A stretch of 64,000 bases of DNA from Branchiostoma floridae (GCF_000003815.2 NC_049994.1:4277787-4341786), one strand, 5' to 3'; counted from the stretch's first letter, positions 8,501 to 18,193 are shown. Notes: a model not told the origin generated them from the letters alone. Program-made: numbers and translations.

Positions 8501-11368
8501 TCAAAGGCTATCATCAGGTAATCGTTACCTCATTAAACTGTAATCAAACTGCGTTTCCTCCGGCAGCCATATACGTTCCCAGGCCAGCTACACTCTTTTG
8601 ATACTATCTTATGCTACCGCAGGATCTGCTTGGAGATTAAGTGGAATACACCTAAGCCGAGGGGACAACAATAGCTCGGCCTGCCTGGCCCTCGTCGGTC
8701 TACAGGCATAAACTTAAAGCTCTTGACGTTCACGCCTGAAACGTCCATGGCAATTCAATACAATAGAACGAATAGTACCCTCTGGCTAGCCCTTGTAATT
8801 GTCCGTCTACTGGCACGGAATCCACGCCCTTGGAGTTCACGCCTGAAATGTCCACGGCAGTGTTGTAACGGTCCGTCTACTGGCACGGAATCCACGCATT
8901 TGGAGTTCACGCCTGAAAAGTCCACGGCAGTGTGAATGGACCGTCTACTGACACGTAATCCACGCATTTGAAGTTCACGCCTGAAAAGTCCACGGCAGTG
9001 TTGTAATGGACCGTCTACTGACACGTAATCCACGCATTTGAAGTTCACGCCTGAAAAGTCCACGGCAGTGTTGTAATGGTCCGTCTACAGACACGAAGTC
9101 CACAACCCTGGAGTTTACGCCAGAAAATTTCACGGCAGTGAAATTCAGCTAAACCCAGTTTTGATAACCAATTTCATGGTATCAGTCCTGCTTAGCTCTA
9201 TGCCAATTTGGTTATTAGATATTTAGCATTTTTTATGTTTTTTCCATGGGTGGGATTATGGCATTGTTCCATTGTACATAAGAGGCGGTTACCCACCTCT
9301 TTCAGTCTGGCCTCTCTCCTGGCCGTGATGAGAACTCTGGCTCCTAACCTGGCGTAGTGATACGCCATCTGTTCACCGATCCCGGTACTGCAGCCTGTCA
9401 CCACGACTCGGGCTCCCCTCAGAGATTCTGTGTAAGTCGTGCAAAATGTTCCACATTTTTGTAAAATTCAGAATACTGTGTGTGATTCACGTACGACGGG
9501 TTCTATAGTCTTTCATCATATTCAGTCATAAAAAATCTAGAGTTCGGTGACCTCATATCTCCATGAAATATTTAGAGCTTTTGTAGATGTTATGCCAATA
9601 ACATACACTTTTACATAATGTATGCATGGTGATGTTCATCATTGATCAGCTTACACATATCACAAGTAAAACATCCCATCAATTACTAGTATAACTAAAG
9701 CGCTATTTCCATGTTGCATTAAGTATGCAAACTAGGTCCTCATTTGCATGTTTGGTATCTGTTTAAGTTCCAACAGTCATTAATTACATTTCTTTACATT
9801 TATTGAAGTCCAGTTATGGAAAACAAAGGAATTATATAACTTCCTCCTTAATTATGCAAATTACGTCTCCATTTTCATAACTTTAACGTACATATAATTG
9901 TGTACATCTTTGCCTAAGCTACCCGATTACATAAAATGATGGAAATTCTTCATTTCTTTCCTCAGTTCTCTTGCCCCACCTTGACCTGACGTCGTAAGCT
10001 ACCTGCTACCCAAATGTCAAGACAGTATCATGTCCGGGATAAGAGAAACATTGAAAAAACTGCTATGGTGGAATATTCTCATTAATTATGCAAATGAACT
10101 CCTAATTTGCACAATTTCTATTTTACTATGTACATCTTTGTCAAAGGTACACAGATACCAAAAATCATGAAAATCCATTATTCGTATATTGCATTGAGTT
10201 ATCCTCTTCGGAATTGTTTTACAAAAATGCACCTGCAATTCCAATTCTAGTCGCTAGGGAGCCCAAACTCATGTCACTTCGTTTCCGAGCAGAAGATCTA
10301 TCAAATACTTTAAAATCGTGACCATAACTTGTTCAGAACGCTAGATGTCAAAGCGGGAAGTTCCGCTGCAGTACCAAGGGAAGTGTTCATCACACCCGTG
10401 ACAACACACCAAGTATGAAACCAATACATACAGCCGTTTTGAGTTATTTTGTTGCCAGACACACAGACATGCAAACGCGTGTGAAAATTTTAACCTCCAT
10501 GAAATTTCATGGAGGTACCCAAATACTAGTTGCTACCCCTGAAGTGTCATAGCCTTAACGTATTCTCTGTGCTATATTTACCTAATCTTATACACATAAC
10601 GTTATAACTGTTTCTGTAACGTTTTAACTCTGCAATCACCATGGCCATGCTTACTTTTGCATGATCTTTCAAACTGTAGCGGCTGACATATTTTACGTCG
10701 AGTGCTAGTGTAACAGTGGGGTTTAAGCGCTGCCAAACTGACCACGCCAGCGGCTCTAGAGCTTTTGGTGTTGTGGTTTGCACGTTGGATTTGTAATCCG
10801 CCGACCCGGGTTCGATCCACGGTATCGGCATGTTCGTTTCTGCTTCTGTTCTTACTCGCCCCTCGCATTTCTACAATGGTTCCCACACCGGCCCTGCGAG
10901 TAACAGGCTAGAAATGTGCCACACAGTGAGTAACAGGCTAGCGGATGTGTCACACTGTGAGTAACAGGCTAAGATGTGCCGCACAGGGATGTCGATCTCG
11001 GAGATTCGAGGACGAATCTTGAAAAGAAAAGGGGAGTAGTGTAACAGTGGGGTTTAAGCGCTGCCAAACGCCAGCGGCCCTAGAGCTTTTGGTGTTGTGG
11101 TTTGCACGTTGGATTTGTAATCCGCCGGCATGTTCGTTTCTGCTTCTGTTCTTACTCGCCCCTCGCATTTCTGCACTAACACTATTTGACCTCGAACTGT
11201 ATTTGACCCCCAACCGCACTCCACCCCAACCCCAAACGCCGGCCCCAGGTGCAGTACTCACCTGCAGTGGCGTTGCCGTGACTTACCTGGATCAAAAGCG
11301 GGTTCATACCAGATGTACCCCACCAGTACGGCAAAGAGAAGAGCCAGAGTCCACCCTAGTTTCCCCAT
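5295..11368 (-). CDS. HSD11B1-like short-chain dehydrogenase/reductase, copy 2 (complete)
   Basis: Six exons: 11287-11368, 9297-9427, 7278-7389, 6566-6763, 6022-6188 and 5295-5522. They total 918 bases including the stop, giving 305 residues (human HSD11B1 has 292). Residues 6-20 form the N-terminal anchor; TGCSTGIG is at 38-45; the catalytic tetrad is Asn145, Ser172, Tyr185 and Lys189 with the same spacing as in human HSD11B1 (143, 170, 183, 187). Exon 6 encodes AIIKGGATRQREIYYP, matching the family's conserved EIIKGGALRQEEVYY region. Predicted ER-membrane NADP(H)-dependent carbonyl/hydroxysteroid oxidoreductase; substrate unknown. Intron 2 (7390-9296) holds the shorter 88-base array and a degenerate minisatellite; intron 1 holds a 1-kb dispersed repeat and a duplicated tRNA-like sequence. 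Confidence 0.9.
5556..5872. repeat. Foldback element with about 80-base inverted arms
   Basis: The left arm (5556-5641) and right arm (5799-5872) are inverted copies sharing ACATCCAACGGCGC, GCAAACCGCC, GTACTCTGC and CAACCGTCACCATCAGTTCC. The loop contains two tandem copies of CCTACATATGCGAGATCYCT plus TTTTGAAAACTGAAA, and GATTGGCTGACAGCTGGTTT. A partial relative lies at 44095-44170. No target duplication was identified. Confidence 0.75.
6022..6188 (-). CDS. HSD11B1-like copy 2, exon 5
   Basis: KIGHPFSAFYAATKFGLDGF through FIGTEPSQKFQE; contains Tyr185 and Lys189. Acceptor GTCAACACAG, donor GAG|GTCGGC (weak at +3). Confidence 0.9.
6566..6763 (-). CDS. HSD11B1-like copy 2, exon 4
   Basis: GLDYLVLNHLGTSHKSKKAF through LVVVGSVAG; acceptor CTTTCTGCAG. 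Contains Asn145 and Ser172. Confidence 0.92.
7278..7389 (-). CDS. HSD11B1-like copy 2, exon 3
   Basis: VVAKMKDLGAQEAIYVAGDM through KEKF; acceptor TTTGTCCAG. It is the 3'-most unit of a three-unit array and the only complete one. Confidence 0.88.
7331..7565 (-). repeat. 88-base tandem array of exon-3 acceptor, copy 2
   Basis: Units start at 7331, 7419 and 7507 (88-base period). The third is internally deleted (CTCCTGGGCTCCTACAACC). Same organisation as the array at 1981-2492, so the array arose before the gene duplicated, or it converted afterwards. Confidence 0.9.
7690..9150. repeat. Degenerate minisatellite, period roughly 60-110 bases
   Basis: At least a dozen units contain GGAGTTCACGCCTGAAAAGT then CCACGGCAGTG, spaced by GGTCCGTCTAC(A/T)GGCACG(A/G)A(A/G)TCCACGC. 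The right part (8790-9120) is tighter, with 64-90-base units. It lies in intron 2 of HSD copy 2 and is absent from copy 1. Minus-strand ORFs through it read repeated VDFSGVNSKG, a by-product of the repeat rather than a protein. Confidence 0.88.
8395..8632. mobile_element. Terminal-inverted-repeat insertion inside the minisatellite
   Basis: Starts CAAGTAGATCCTACGGTAGC and ends with the complement GCTACCGCAGGATCTGCTTG; both ends continue into ATAAGATAGTATCAAA. It is 238 bases, non-coding, and interrupts the minisatellite between about 8390 and 8640, so it is younger than the array. Confidence 0.8.
9297..9427 (-). CDS. HSD11B1-like copy 2, exon 2
   Basis: SLRGARVVVTGCSTGIGEQM through ARLKE; acceptor TTACACAG, donor GAG|GTGGGT. 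Nearly identical to copy 1 exon 2. Confidence 0.9.
9535..10516 (+). repeat. Dispersed repeat of about 1 kb, copy A
   Basis: Begins CTAGAGTTCGGTGACCTCAT, contains repeated TTAATTATGCAAAT blocks, GCTAGGGAGCCCAAACTCAT and ACACACCAAGTATGAAACCA, and ends in the hairpin AACCTCCATGAAATTTCATG followed by GAGGTACC. The same order of blocks recurs at 56404-57481; a 5' fragment is at 16391-16435. Class unknown: no ORF, no long inverted repeats; the terminal hairpin would suit a Helitron-like 3' end but CTRR is not evident. Confidence 0.75.
10701..11180 (+). repeat. Direct duplication of a tRNA-like (SINE-type) sequence
   Basis: About 170 bases (10701-10883) recur at 11036-11180. The first copy has a tRNA-like core: GGTGTTGTGGTTTGC (A-box-like), loop TTTGTAA between GGA and TCC, and B box GGGTTCGATCC at 10808-10818. 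The second copy lacks the B box through a 22-base deletion. Between them lie three roughly 30-base units of GAGTAACAGGCTAG (10896-10985). Acceptor pairing is poor, so I call a SINE or relic, not a tRNA gene. Confidence 0.65.
11287..11368 (-). CDS. HSD11B1-like copy 2, exon 1
   Basis: Start codon and 27 codons ending YEPAFDP plus one base. The start is chosen by alignment with the other two copies and by the anchor segment immediately after it. Confidence 0.88.
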
Positions 11369-11545
11369 ATTCAGAGTTTTCTCTGTGCCTTGAGCAGACT
11401 GTGAGAAACACACAGTACGAAACGCCCACTGCACTCCGTCCAGCAGACGGTAACAGACAAGACGCTCTTGTCAGAGGTCAAAAGTCGAAGTCCGCTCGAA
11501 CGTCTTTTGTTTTCGCGAACTTTTAACTTTGACCTTTATAACCTA
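11369..11545 (-). promoter_or_regulatory. Upstream region of HSD copy 2
   Basis: Homologous to the sequence upstream of copies 1 and 3 but with an insertion (about 11400-11455) of CACACAGTACGAAACGCCC and following bases. The forkhead-like block seen in copies 1 and 3 is altered here (CTTTTGTTTTCGCGAAC). Confidence 0.45.
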
Positions 11546-12036
11546 GGGCTCATCCCATTTACTCCAGTTCGCAGCGTTCAAAACACTGACAGTATCTTTA
11601 CACCGTTGGTGACAGTGTAAACTTGATGTTAATCCGCCGTTTAACGTAAAGTACGTAGAATGTGTGGGTTTTATGCTGTCAGAGTCTATTCTTAAAAAAA
11701 CTACCCACATAAGCATACAGTCTAAATTTCTTTTACAAAGCAAACAAACAAACTTATATTAGCAATAGTTAAAACATGGCAAATACTTAAGGAGCTTAGG
11801 GTATTAGTCAGAGGTCGAAACTAGTCTTAGTACAAGACTTTGATTAACAGATTGGAAGAGGGTTGTGTATGGACAGAGCTAGAGGTCATATAAAATTTAT
11901 ATATATATCGGGTGGTGTAACTCTACTCTAAGGTTGTTCATCTCTCAGAGGAATTCAGTTCAATTTATTCTGAAATCAACTTATAGAACTTAATATTTGC
12001 CACATACTCTAACAAGAAGTACAATCGCCAATGGCT
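11546..12036. other. Intergenic spacer between HSD copies 2 and 3
   Basis: No exon, ORF or recognised repeat. Its right end should hold the 3'UTR of copy 3. Confidence 0.55.
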
Positions 12037-12258
12037 TTAATCCACTGTAAAAAGAGGTGACTTTTCTTTCAGTGGAGGGAAAACACTTCTTGTCACATGG
12101 TCTACGAGATCTGGTACAAAGGGCCTGAGTTTGGTGGCAAACCATGCGTCCCTCCATGGGTAGTAGATTTCTCGTTGCCGGGTGGCTCCCCCCTTGATGA
12201 TCGCCATGGCACAGTCCGAGGGAGGGGACGGTATGATGTCTTTGCTCAGTTGATACTC
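12037..12258 (-). pseudogene. HSD11B1-like copy 3, exon 6 remnant
   Basis: EYQLSKDIIPSPPSDCAMAI through KEKSPLFTVD and TAA. The acceptor CTGTTCCAG is only 14 bases from the end of a MITE. Confidence 0.82.
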
Positions 12259-12272
12259 CTGGAACAGAAATA

Positions 12273-12437
12273 CTGTAAATGCAGAAACTTTCGCGGTGGT
12301 TTAATGTTCGCGGTTTTCGCGGTGGCCGCTTCACCGGGAACTTAAAACCACCACGAACATTTTCCATGACAGTAGGAGACTACAGTGCATGGTGATACCG
12401 CGAAATTAAATCCCCGCGAACTTAAATTCATTTACAG
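12273..12437. mobile_element. TA-flanked MITE with GCGAACTTAAAT ends, copy A
   Basis: CTGTAAATGCAGAAACTTTC at the left and the complement of the TIR (TTCATTTACAG) at the right, with TA on both sides. CG-rich inner inverted repeats (GTTCGCGG, CCGCGAA). 165 bases, non-coding. The same family is at 54350-54557, with partial copies at 26180-26385, 28242-28292 and 60603-60670. TA duplication suggests Tc1/mariner-type mobilisation. Confidence 0.8.
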
Positions 12438-12719
12438 TAGTATATAGGACGTTTTGCGATAGGACATATAAACTTTTACGACATATTTCTACATTGTTCA
12501 GTATGTTGACCATCGTTGAGGGATAACAGAATTTGTTTTCGTTTTCAAAATCAAGAAAAATCGTTGATGTCTTACTTTAAAATTTACATCCTGTCCCCTT
12601 ATAAGTAAATCTAGAAATTCACAACAAATCGACATATGAGATTTCCGATTTCATGTCGGCAATAACCTTAGTGCAGTCTTCAATAATCACGACAATTTAA
12701 AAACACGAGTATAGCTAAC

Positions 12720-12886
12720 CTCGAGGAAATTCTGTGATGTTTCTGTGCCTATAAAGCCGAGGACACAGTAAGTCACAGACACGTTGATGTCCTGCATTAC
12801 CAACTCCTGCCGCAAGGAAGCGAAAAACCCGTCCAGACCAAACTTGGTGGCCGCGTAGAAAGAGGTCAAGGGATTCCCAATCTTTC
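12720..12886 (-). pseudogene. HSD11B1-like copy 3, exon 5 remnant
   Basis: KIGNPLTSFYAATKFGLDGF through TSQNFLE; YxxxK retained. Confidence 0.82.
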
Positions 12887-13147
12887 CTGTGTAGAAGACA
12901 AAGGAAGCTAATTTGTTATCAAAAGCCCACATCATTTGTACATTTAGAAAAATGTTTGGACAATACGATAGATGGATAGAATGTCCTGTTTGGCATTGTA
13001 ATGTACACTTGATTAGTTCGTACAGTCCCTTGTCGTGCTTAGGCTACGGTCCCAGTTTGAGAAAAGGGCCCTGCCGTGCAGTTCACGGGCTGTGTTATTG
13101 GCGGTGCTATTGGATCGGTATATTTTGCATTAGGCAAGGTTACCCAC

Positions 13148-13278
13148 CTCTTTCAGTCTGGCTTCTCTCCTGGCCGTAATAAGAACTCTGGCTCCAAACC
13201 TGGCGTAGTGATACGCCATCTGTTCACCGATCCCGGTACTGCAGCCTGTCACCACGACTCGAGCCCCCCTCAGGGATT
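13148..13278 (-). pseudogene. HSD11B1-like copy 3, exon 2 remnant
   Basis: VVVTGCSTGIGEQMAYHYAR followed by FGARVLITARREARLKE; one Leu to Phe change against copies 1 and 2. Confidence 0.82.
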
Positions 13279-13637
13279 CTGTTCGGGTCATGCAAAATGT
13301 TCCACACTTTTTGTAAAATTCAGACCATTTTGTGTGACTCACGAAGGATTCTATAGTCTTTCATAACATGCAATCATATAAAAAAGTGAATAGCAAATAC
13401 TGCTACCCAAAAGTAATGTAACCTTATACATGTGGTATATATAACTGTTATGCATTACGTTAAATTTGCCATAATGATGCCTGCTTCAGTGTCACTAACG
13501 GAAAACAACGGATGTTGTTTGAAACGTCTGACCGTTTTGAGTAGCTGCATTTTGGCGATGCTTGCTTCAGCATAAATCTTTCGAGCTCTTCGCGACTGTG
13601 ATCACGCGCGGATCCAGGGGGTGGCGCACCAGGCGCC

Positions 13638-13653
13638 CCCCCCCCCCCCCCCT
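13638..13653. repeat. Poly-C tract
   Basis: About 16 C following GGTGGCGCACCAGGCG, within intron 1 of HSD copy 3. Confidence 0.9.
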
Positions 13654-13962
13654 TTCGGCTGGCAAAGGAAGATTGACAAGGCAAACCCAGGCTACTGAAG
13701 GTCTTATGGGGAACGCCAATATGATTGACAGCGTTATAAAACTGGTAATTATTCAGAGAAACTGTCAAATTGTCATTGATTAAAAGAGAAAACTGATGCG
13801 GTTTGCAACTTTAGTGGGTCCTCCCCGAGTCACGTAAACTTACGATAAAGGCCCGGGGACGGAGCGCGGCACGCGTCAGTTTCTCCCCAAGAAACTAGTG
13901 GGCCGTTGTAAGCCAAAAATCGTCGCTTAAAGATATGGAAAGAGCGTGGAATTTTTTGTAAG

Positions 13963-14105
13963 NNNNNNNNNNNNNNNNNNNNNNNNNNNNNNNNNNNNNN
14001 NNNNNNNNNNNNNNNNNNNNNNNNNNNNNNNNNNNNNNNNNNNNNNNNNNNNNNNNNNNNNNNNNNNNNNNNNNNNNNNNNNNNNNNNNNNNNNNNNNNN
14101 NNNNN
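13963..14105. other. Assembly gap (143 N)
   Basis: Run of N in intron 1 of HSD copy 3. Confidence 0.98.
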
Positions 14106-14524
14106 GTTCTTGTCAGTCGCATCGTGCTGACGTTTTTGCTATCATTTCCCCCCGATTAACCACCACCAATTGCCGCCACAAAAATAAAAAGAATCCGAAA
14201 TATATGTAAATTGAAATGCGTAAGATACTTTCAAATCAGTCTCCGGCAAGCCACTCAGACCCCACGAACTTTCTATACGTTTTATATAGGGGCGGGGCTC
14301 GAGCGGCTTTGCGGCGCAAGTGACATCGGCAGCCTGGCAAATAATTTTGCGATATTGTTTGGGTTTAGTGGCATCATTTATAAATGTTAATAATGAGCTA
14401 GCCCTTGTTACGTTTGTCCTTAGTCGTAGTTGCTAAAAATATCCCTAACATGAACTAGACAGTCACAAATGTGACGAAAAATCAGTGTTGGTTCGTTTCT
14501 CAAATTTGCTCAAAGATAGCTCTA

Positions 14525-14752
14525 AAATGCACCAGAGAGCCTCTAAATCTTAAAAATTTTCTGGGGGAGGCCCTCCATAACCCCCCCCCCCCAAAGAGAG
14601 GGGGAACCCCCCTCTCGTACTCTCCACCCGCGCAGTACCCCCCGCGCAGAACCCCCCTCTCGTACTCTCCACCCGCTGCGCGCACGCGGCCTTCGGCCGG
14701 GTCAGGGTGCGCCCCCCCCCCCCCCCCCCTAAGCAAATTTCTGGATCTGCCA
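14525..14752. repeat. C-rich repeat with two poly-C runs and a duplicated 35-base block
   Basis: AACCCCCCTCTCGTACTCTC plus CACCCG occurs twice (near 14606 and 14650), between poly-C runs at 14581-14593 and 14712-14729. The left flank TTAAAAATTTTCTGGGGGAG and right flank AAATTTCTGGATCTGCC look like the ends of a small dispersed element. Confidence 0.6.
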
Positions 14753-15076
14753 GTGGTGATACATGTACTTTATGTCTAGTGCTAATGGCGCAGTCACATA
14801 GGTCGTGTGGTCGTCGTACGATTTTGGTGCCATAGGATTTTCAAGTAGGTCCGATGATGACAGAACCAACCACCGACGTGGATCTAAAACAGCATTTTGT
14901 GTACCAAAACAGTTAAACTTTGCAAGAGACTTACATTTATGTCCTCCAAAATGCAACGACCTATGTGACTGCGCCCTAACAGTTACCAATATTTGACCCC
15001 CAACTGCAATCCATCCCCTAAACCGACGCCCTCTTAGGTGCTGTGCACACGTACGGTGGGCGTTACCGTGACTTAC

Positions 15077-15158
15077 CTGGATCAAAAGCGGGTTCGTACC
15101 AGACGTACCCCACCAGCACGGCAAAGAGAAGAGCCAGAGTCCATCCTAGCTTCCCCAT
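15077..15158 (-). pseudogene. HSD11B1-like copy 3, exon 1 remnant
   Basis: Intact start and anchor, ending GYVWYEPAFDP; donor GTAAGT preserved. Confidence 0.8.
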
Positions 15159-15330
15159 ACTTCGGAGTTTTCTCTGTCCATTGAGCAGACAGTAACACAC
15201 ACGACGCTCTTGTCTGAGCTTAAAAATTGCGTCAAAGTAAGGCTTTGGTCAAAGCAAGGTCAAAGCTTGATAAAAGCCCCTTGGTCAAAGTCCGCTCTAG
15301 CTGGCATCTTTTGTTTGCCCGACCTTCCCC
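15159..15330 (-). promoter_or_regulatory. Upstream region of HSD copy 3
   Basis: Aligns with the upstream regions of copies 1 and 2; retains CATCTTTTGTTTGCCCGACC. Contains a local triplication of GTCAAAG(C/T)AAGG-like words (15230-15290). Confidence 0.45.
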
Positions 15331-15551
15331 CACTCATTCTCCTATAGCAGAGTACCGTCAGTCATAAAACAGATGGAGTCCCTCTGACGACTCTGTTTCG
15401 CCTTTGCGTAGGAGAATGTCCCCACTGTACCCTATGGTAGCCTCCAAAATCGTTACTATTAAACCAAGGAGGTTAAAGAACTTTTTTTCTAGCACATCGT
15501 TCTGTCGATATCGGCCCGCCGAATGATTATAACTAGAGTTCGGCGACCACG

Positions 15552-15640
15552 GTGTGTGTATGTGTGCATGTGTATGTGTGTATGTGTGTATGTACTGGTA
15601 GATGTGCGTTTGCGTGTGTGTGTGCGCGCGCGCGCGCGTG
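15552..15640. repeat. TG/CG microsatellite
   Basis: GTGTGTATGTGTGCATGTGT and similar, ending in a (CG)n run. Immediately preceded by CTAGAGTTCGGCGACC, the start motif of the 1-kb dispersed repeat. Confidence 0.9.
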
Positions 15641-16390
15641 GGTATGTTCAGTTCAGTCAAGGACATCATCAGATGCCAACACGGGAAGCATGCTGGACCC
15701 TCCTTCTTAAGTAAGGTCCTCATCACCTTGTCTACATCTTGTATCACCCTTTAGAAAGTCGGAATTAGGCCCTAATCTGCAGTACCAGTCCTTACCTGTT
15801 ATATTTTCAAAATTCATATCTTTTGATATCAATAAATATCTTTGGCAATGGGAAAACGCACAATCAACCATTACAACGCGCTCTAAAATAATTGGAACAG
15901 GTTAACATTCCTTAACAGCTCATTCCTTGGATACAAATTTACAGGACATGATAGAGTTCATACAAAGATAACATCGCGGTATGATCAGTTATAAAAATCA
16001 TTTACACGCGTGGCCGTGAGGACTCCTAGCGATGCAAGTAATATTTACAGATTAGATGTTTGGTGCAGTGTATTCTGCAATTATACTTTTAGCCGTTAGG
16101 CGGGGATTTTGAGCCGTGTGAAGGGTGCGTCCTTTCGTCTCAGCAACCTACATGTAGCTTTATGCTGATTGACAGATTGTGATGACGAAACGGCTGGGCC
16201 CGATTAGGAAAATTCTTGTTAGTTGCCGTATTTTATGATCTCTAGTTAAGTTAACCCAATTGAATTAATATCACATTAAAAAAAACACTGAATTGTGTGT
16301 GAATGGTGCGTGAATTGTGCGTTCAGCACCAAGGACAGGCGTAATGATATGCGCGCATGTTGAGTGTAACTAGACGGTTCTACAGCAAAC

Positions 16391-16435
16391 AAGAGTTCGG
16401 AGACCTCATATCTCCATGAAATATTCTGATTATGA
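16391..16435 (+). repeat. Fragment of the 1-kb dispersed repeat
   Basis: AGAGTTCGGAGACCTCATAT then CTCCATGAAATATT matches the first 45 bases of the copies at 9535 and 56404. Confidence 0.75.
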
Positions 16436-16592
16436 TTTTTACATCTGAATAATCTATGCTTGGTTATGTACGGCTTTGACTAACTTACAAAGGCCACAAT
16501 GTTGACAATCCAATCATTTAGTTTACTACATGTACTTAACTGTGGGCTTCAACTGTCCTAACTGCCACCAACTGACCTAACTGGTCCAAACC

Positions 16593-16800
16593 TTTTAGCC
16601 TAGTGGTTAGTGCATTGGGTTCATGAGCTGGCAGCCCGTGTTCAAATCCCTGTAGCCAGGAGACTGTTACTAATCACCTCTTGTAGGTCACTGGTTCCCA
16701 CGCCGCAGCCCTGTGAGTAATGGCCACACTGTTCCGCACACTACATCTAGTCTGTGTAACACAAACTCTGCTGTCCGGGGCTATAACTGGCCCCTCCCCG
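16593..16800 (+). repeat. tRNA-derived SINE, copy A
   Basis: A box TAGCCTAGTGG (16596-16606) and B box GTTCAAATCC (16640-16649) at tRNA-like spacing, with a CAT-bearing loop (GGTTCATGAGC). A tail with CAGGAGACTGTTACTAATCA and CCTCTTGT follows. A diverged copy at 47130-47260 shares head and tail. Cloverleaf pairing is imperfect. Confidence 0.7.
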
Positions 16801-18086
16801 CAGAGGCCGGCTGAGCTTGGGTGGGCTACTATAAGCGAGATTTAATCAGGCTAAGGGATATTAAAGTTAGAGATTTCCCTAACTCTGCGAAGAAGTTGGC
16901 AATTTTGGGTTTTAATCTTGGAAGTGTTAGAAACTGACGCTGGTATGGATACAAAAATGCGTATAGAATATACAATTGGCCTTTGAAGGAGAGGTAAAAC
17001 TTTGACTACCTACAGACGAGCTTTGATGCATTTGTAATATGTCACAAAATTCCATTCTAATCAAGTGTCTTGATTTATCCTTATATAATACATGTATATG
17101 ATAAATCATCCTACATCAAAGAGACAATATTAGTGGAAAAAGATATTGCCTTTATAATTTGTAGAAATGTCATACGCGTAGTTTTGGCTGGCTGATCGTG
17201 ATCTACTTGACTGCACCTCTCCTGGTATCTGCTAGGTGGCATCCATGTATTACACTACAGACCATTCAGAATGCATACAAAAGAATCTTTGCCATGCATA
17301 GACTTCTTCATTTTATTCAACTACAATGTTCTTATGAGACCCGAATAGTTTGAATTCTAACTACATGTAGCAGAATAAAACTCGAGCACAAGCTCAGACC
17401 ACTGAAATGTGCATTATCCAATCTAGAGCTTTTAAAGCAGATTACAAATCAAATACTGTACTTTTTTAACACAATATTTTTGGTTCATCTGATAGCTAAG
17501 AAAAATATTCTATACCTTTTAGAAGGAACTTGTGAACTAAGAAGAGAATACATAGGCAGTTTAACTGCAACAAATTGTACTTTATACAAACGCTACCACA
17601 AGTTCTATAAATGTAACACTAGCTTTAGCTTACTAGATTGATCATTTTACATTCAGCTTTGCTGACTTTATGTGATAGATGCATATAGCCTGGGTACCAT
17701 CCTCCGTAACGGTTGTAACTGTTGGCCCCATATTTCCTATCGCTAATGATGGCTAATAGATGCAGAGTTTGCATATAGCACCAGTGACTCCTGTTAAGTA
17801 CGCATAATCTTATTTTGCACAGGAACACAGCAAGTTTTGTCTCTGAATTTCTAATTGCAATGCTGATTTTAGAGATATGATAAGTTTTAAACTTGTGATT
17901 TGGAGTTCTCCACTATACAATCCAATTTGTTATCTGGAGTTTGCAGGGGCCATCAGATGCTAGCCAGAATGTATCCTAAGTCACGGTCCAATCCACCAAG
18001 GGTAGGGGTAGGTCGTCGACTCTGACTGGTCGTCCGATCTGGAATAATTTAATTGATTAATGTTGATTGTAAAAATGGGGACTTGG

Positions 18087-18193
18087 GGTCATGTTGATTT
18101 GATTATATGGATGACATCTCTGTTCTGTTTTGAAAATGACAAAAACTTACGCAGCCATGTATGTCATCCATACTGTCGAATCAAAATGGCCTG
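18087..18193. mobile_element. Short inverted-repeat element (ATGTTGATTTGATTATATGG ends)
   Basis: TCATGTTGATTTGATTATAT plus GGATGACAT at the left is mirrored by ATGTCATCCATACTGTCGAA plus TCAAAATGGCC at the right. Related longer copies at 25047-25470, 58552-58820 and 60683-61015 suggest this one is an internally deleted member. Confidence 0.6.

Larger units (their letters stand above)
12037..15158 (-). pseudogene. HSD11B1-like copy 3, lacking exons 3 and 4
   Basis: Four exons remain, each intact with good splice sites: 15077-15158, 13148-13278, 12720-12886 and 12037-12258. The 261 bases between exon 5 and exon 2 (12887-13147) contain neither exon 3 nor exon 4 and no N. Exon 2 ends in phase 0 while exon 5 needs phase 1, so joining them shifts frame and meets a stop within a few codons. 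The lost exons carry the active-site Asn and Ser. Remaining exons show few missense changes (FIGTETSQNF, EYQLSKDI), so the loss looks recent, or reflects a haplotype or assembly collapse. The stop is TAA two codons earlier than in copy 2 (ends FTVD). Confidence 0.8.

Noticed and set aside
7836-9063. Minus-strand ORFs with repeated VDFSGVNSKGVDFVPVDGP
   Set aside because: By-product of minisatellite periodicity inside an intron, with frame changes between units.
7690-9150. Regularly spaced repeats resembling a CRISPR array
   Set aside because: Eukaryotic intron; units vary in length and sequence, spacers are themselves repetitive. It is a degenerate minisatellite.
10780-10830. Functional tRNA-Thr(TGT) gene
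   Set aside because: B box and anticodon-like loop are present but acceptor and D-arm pairing are poor and the sequence is duplicated as part of a longer repeat; treated as SINE-like.
11047-11526. 159-codon plus-strand ORF over the HSD copy 2 first exon and upstream
   Set aside because: Runs antisense through the real exon 1 (11287-11368) and through repeat sequence; no recognisable domain.
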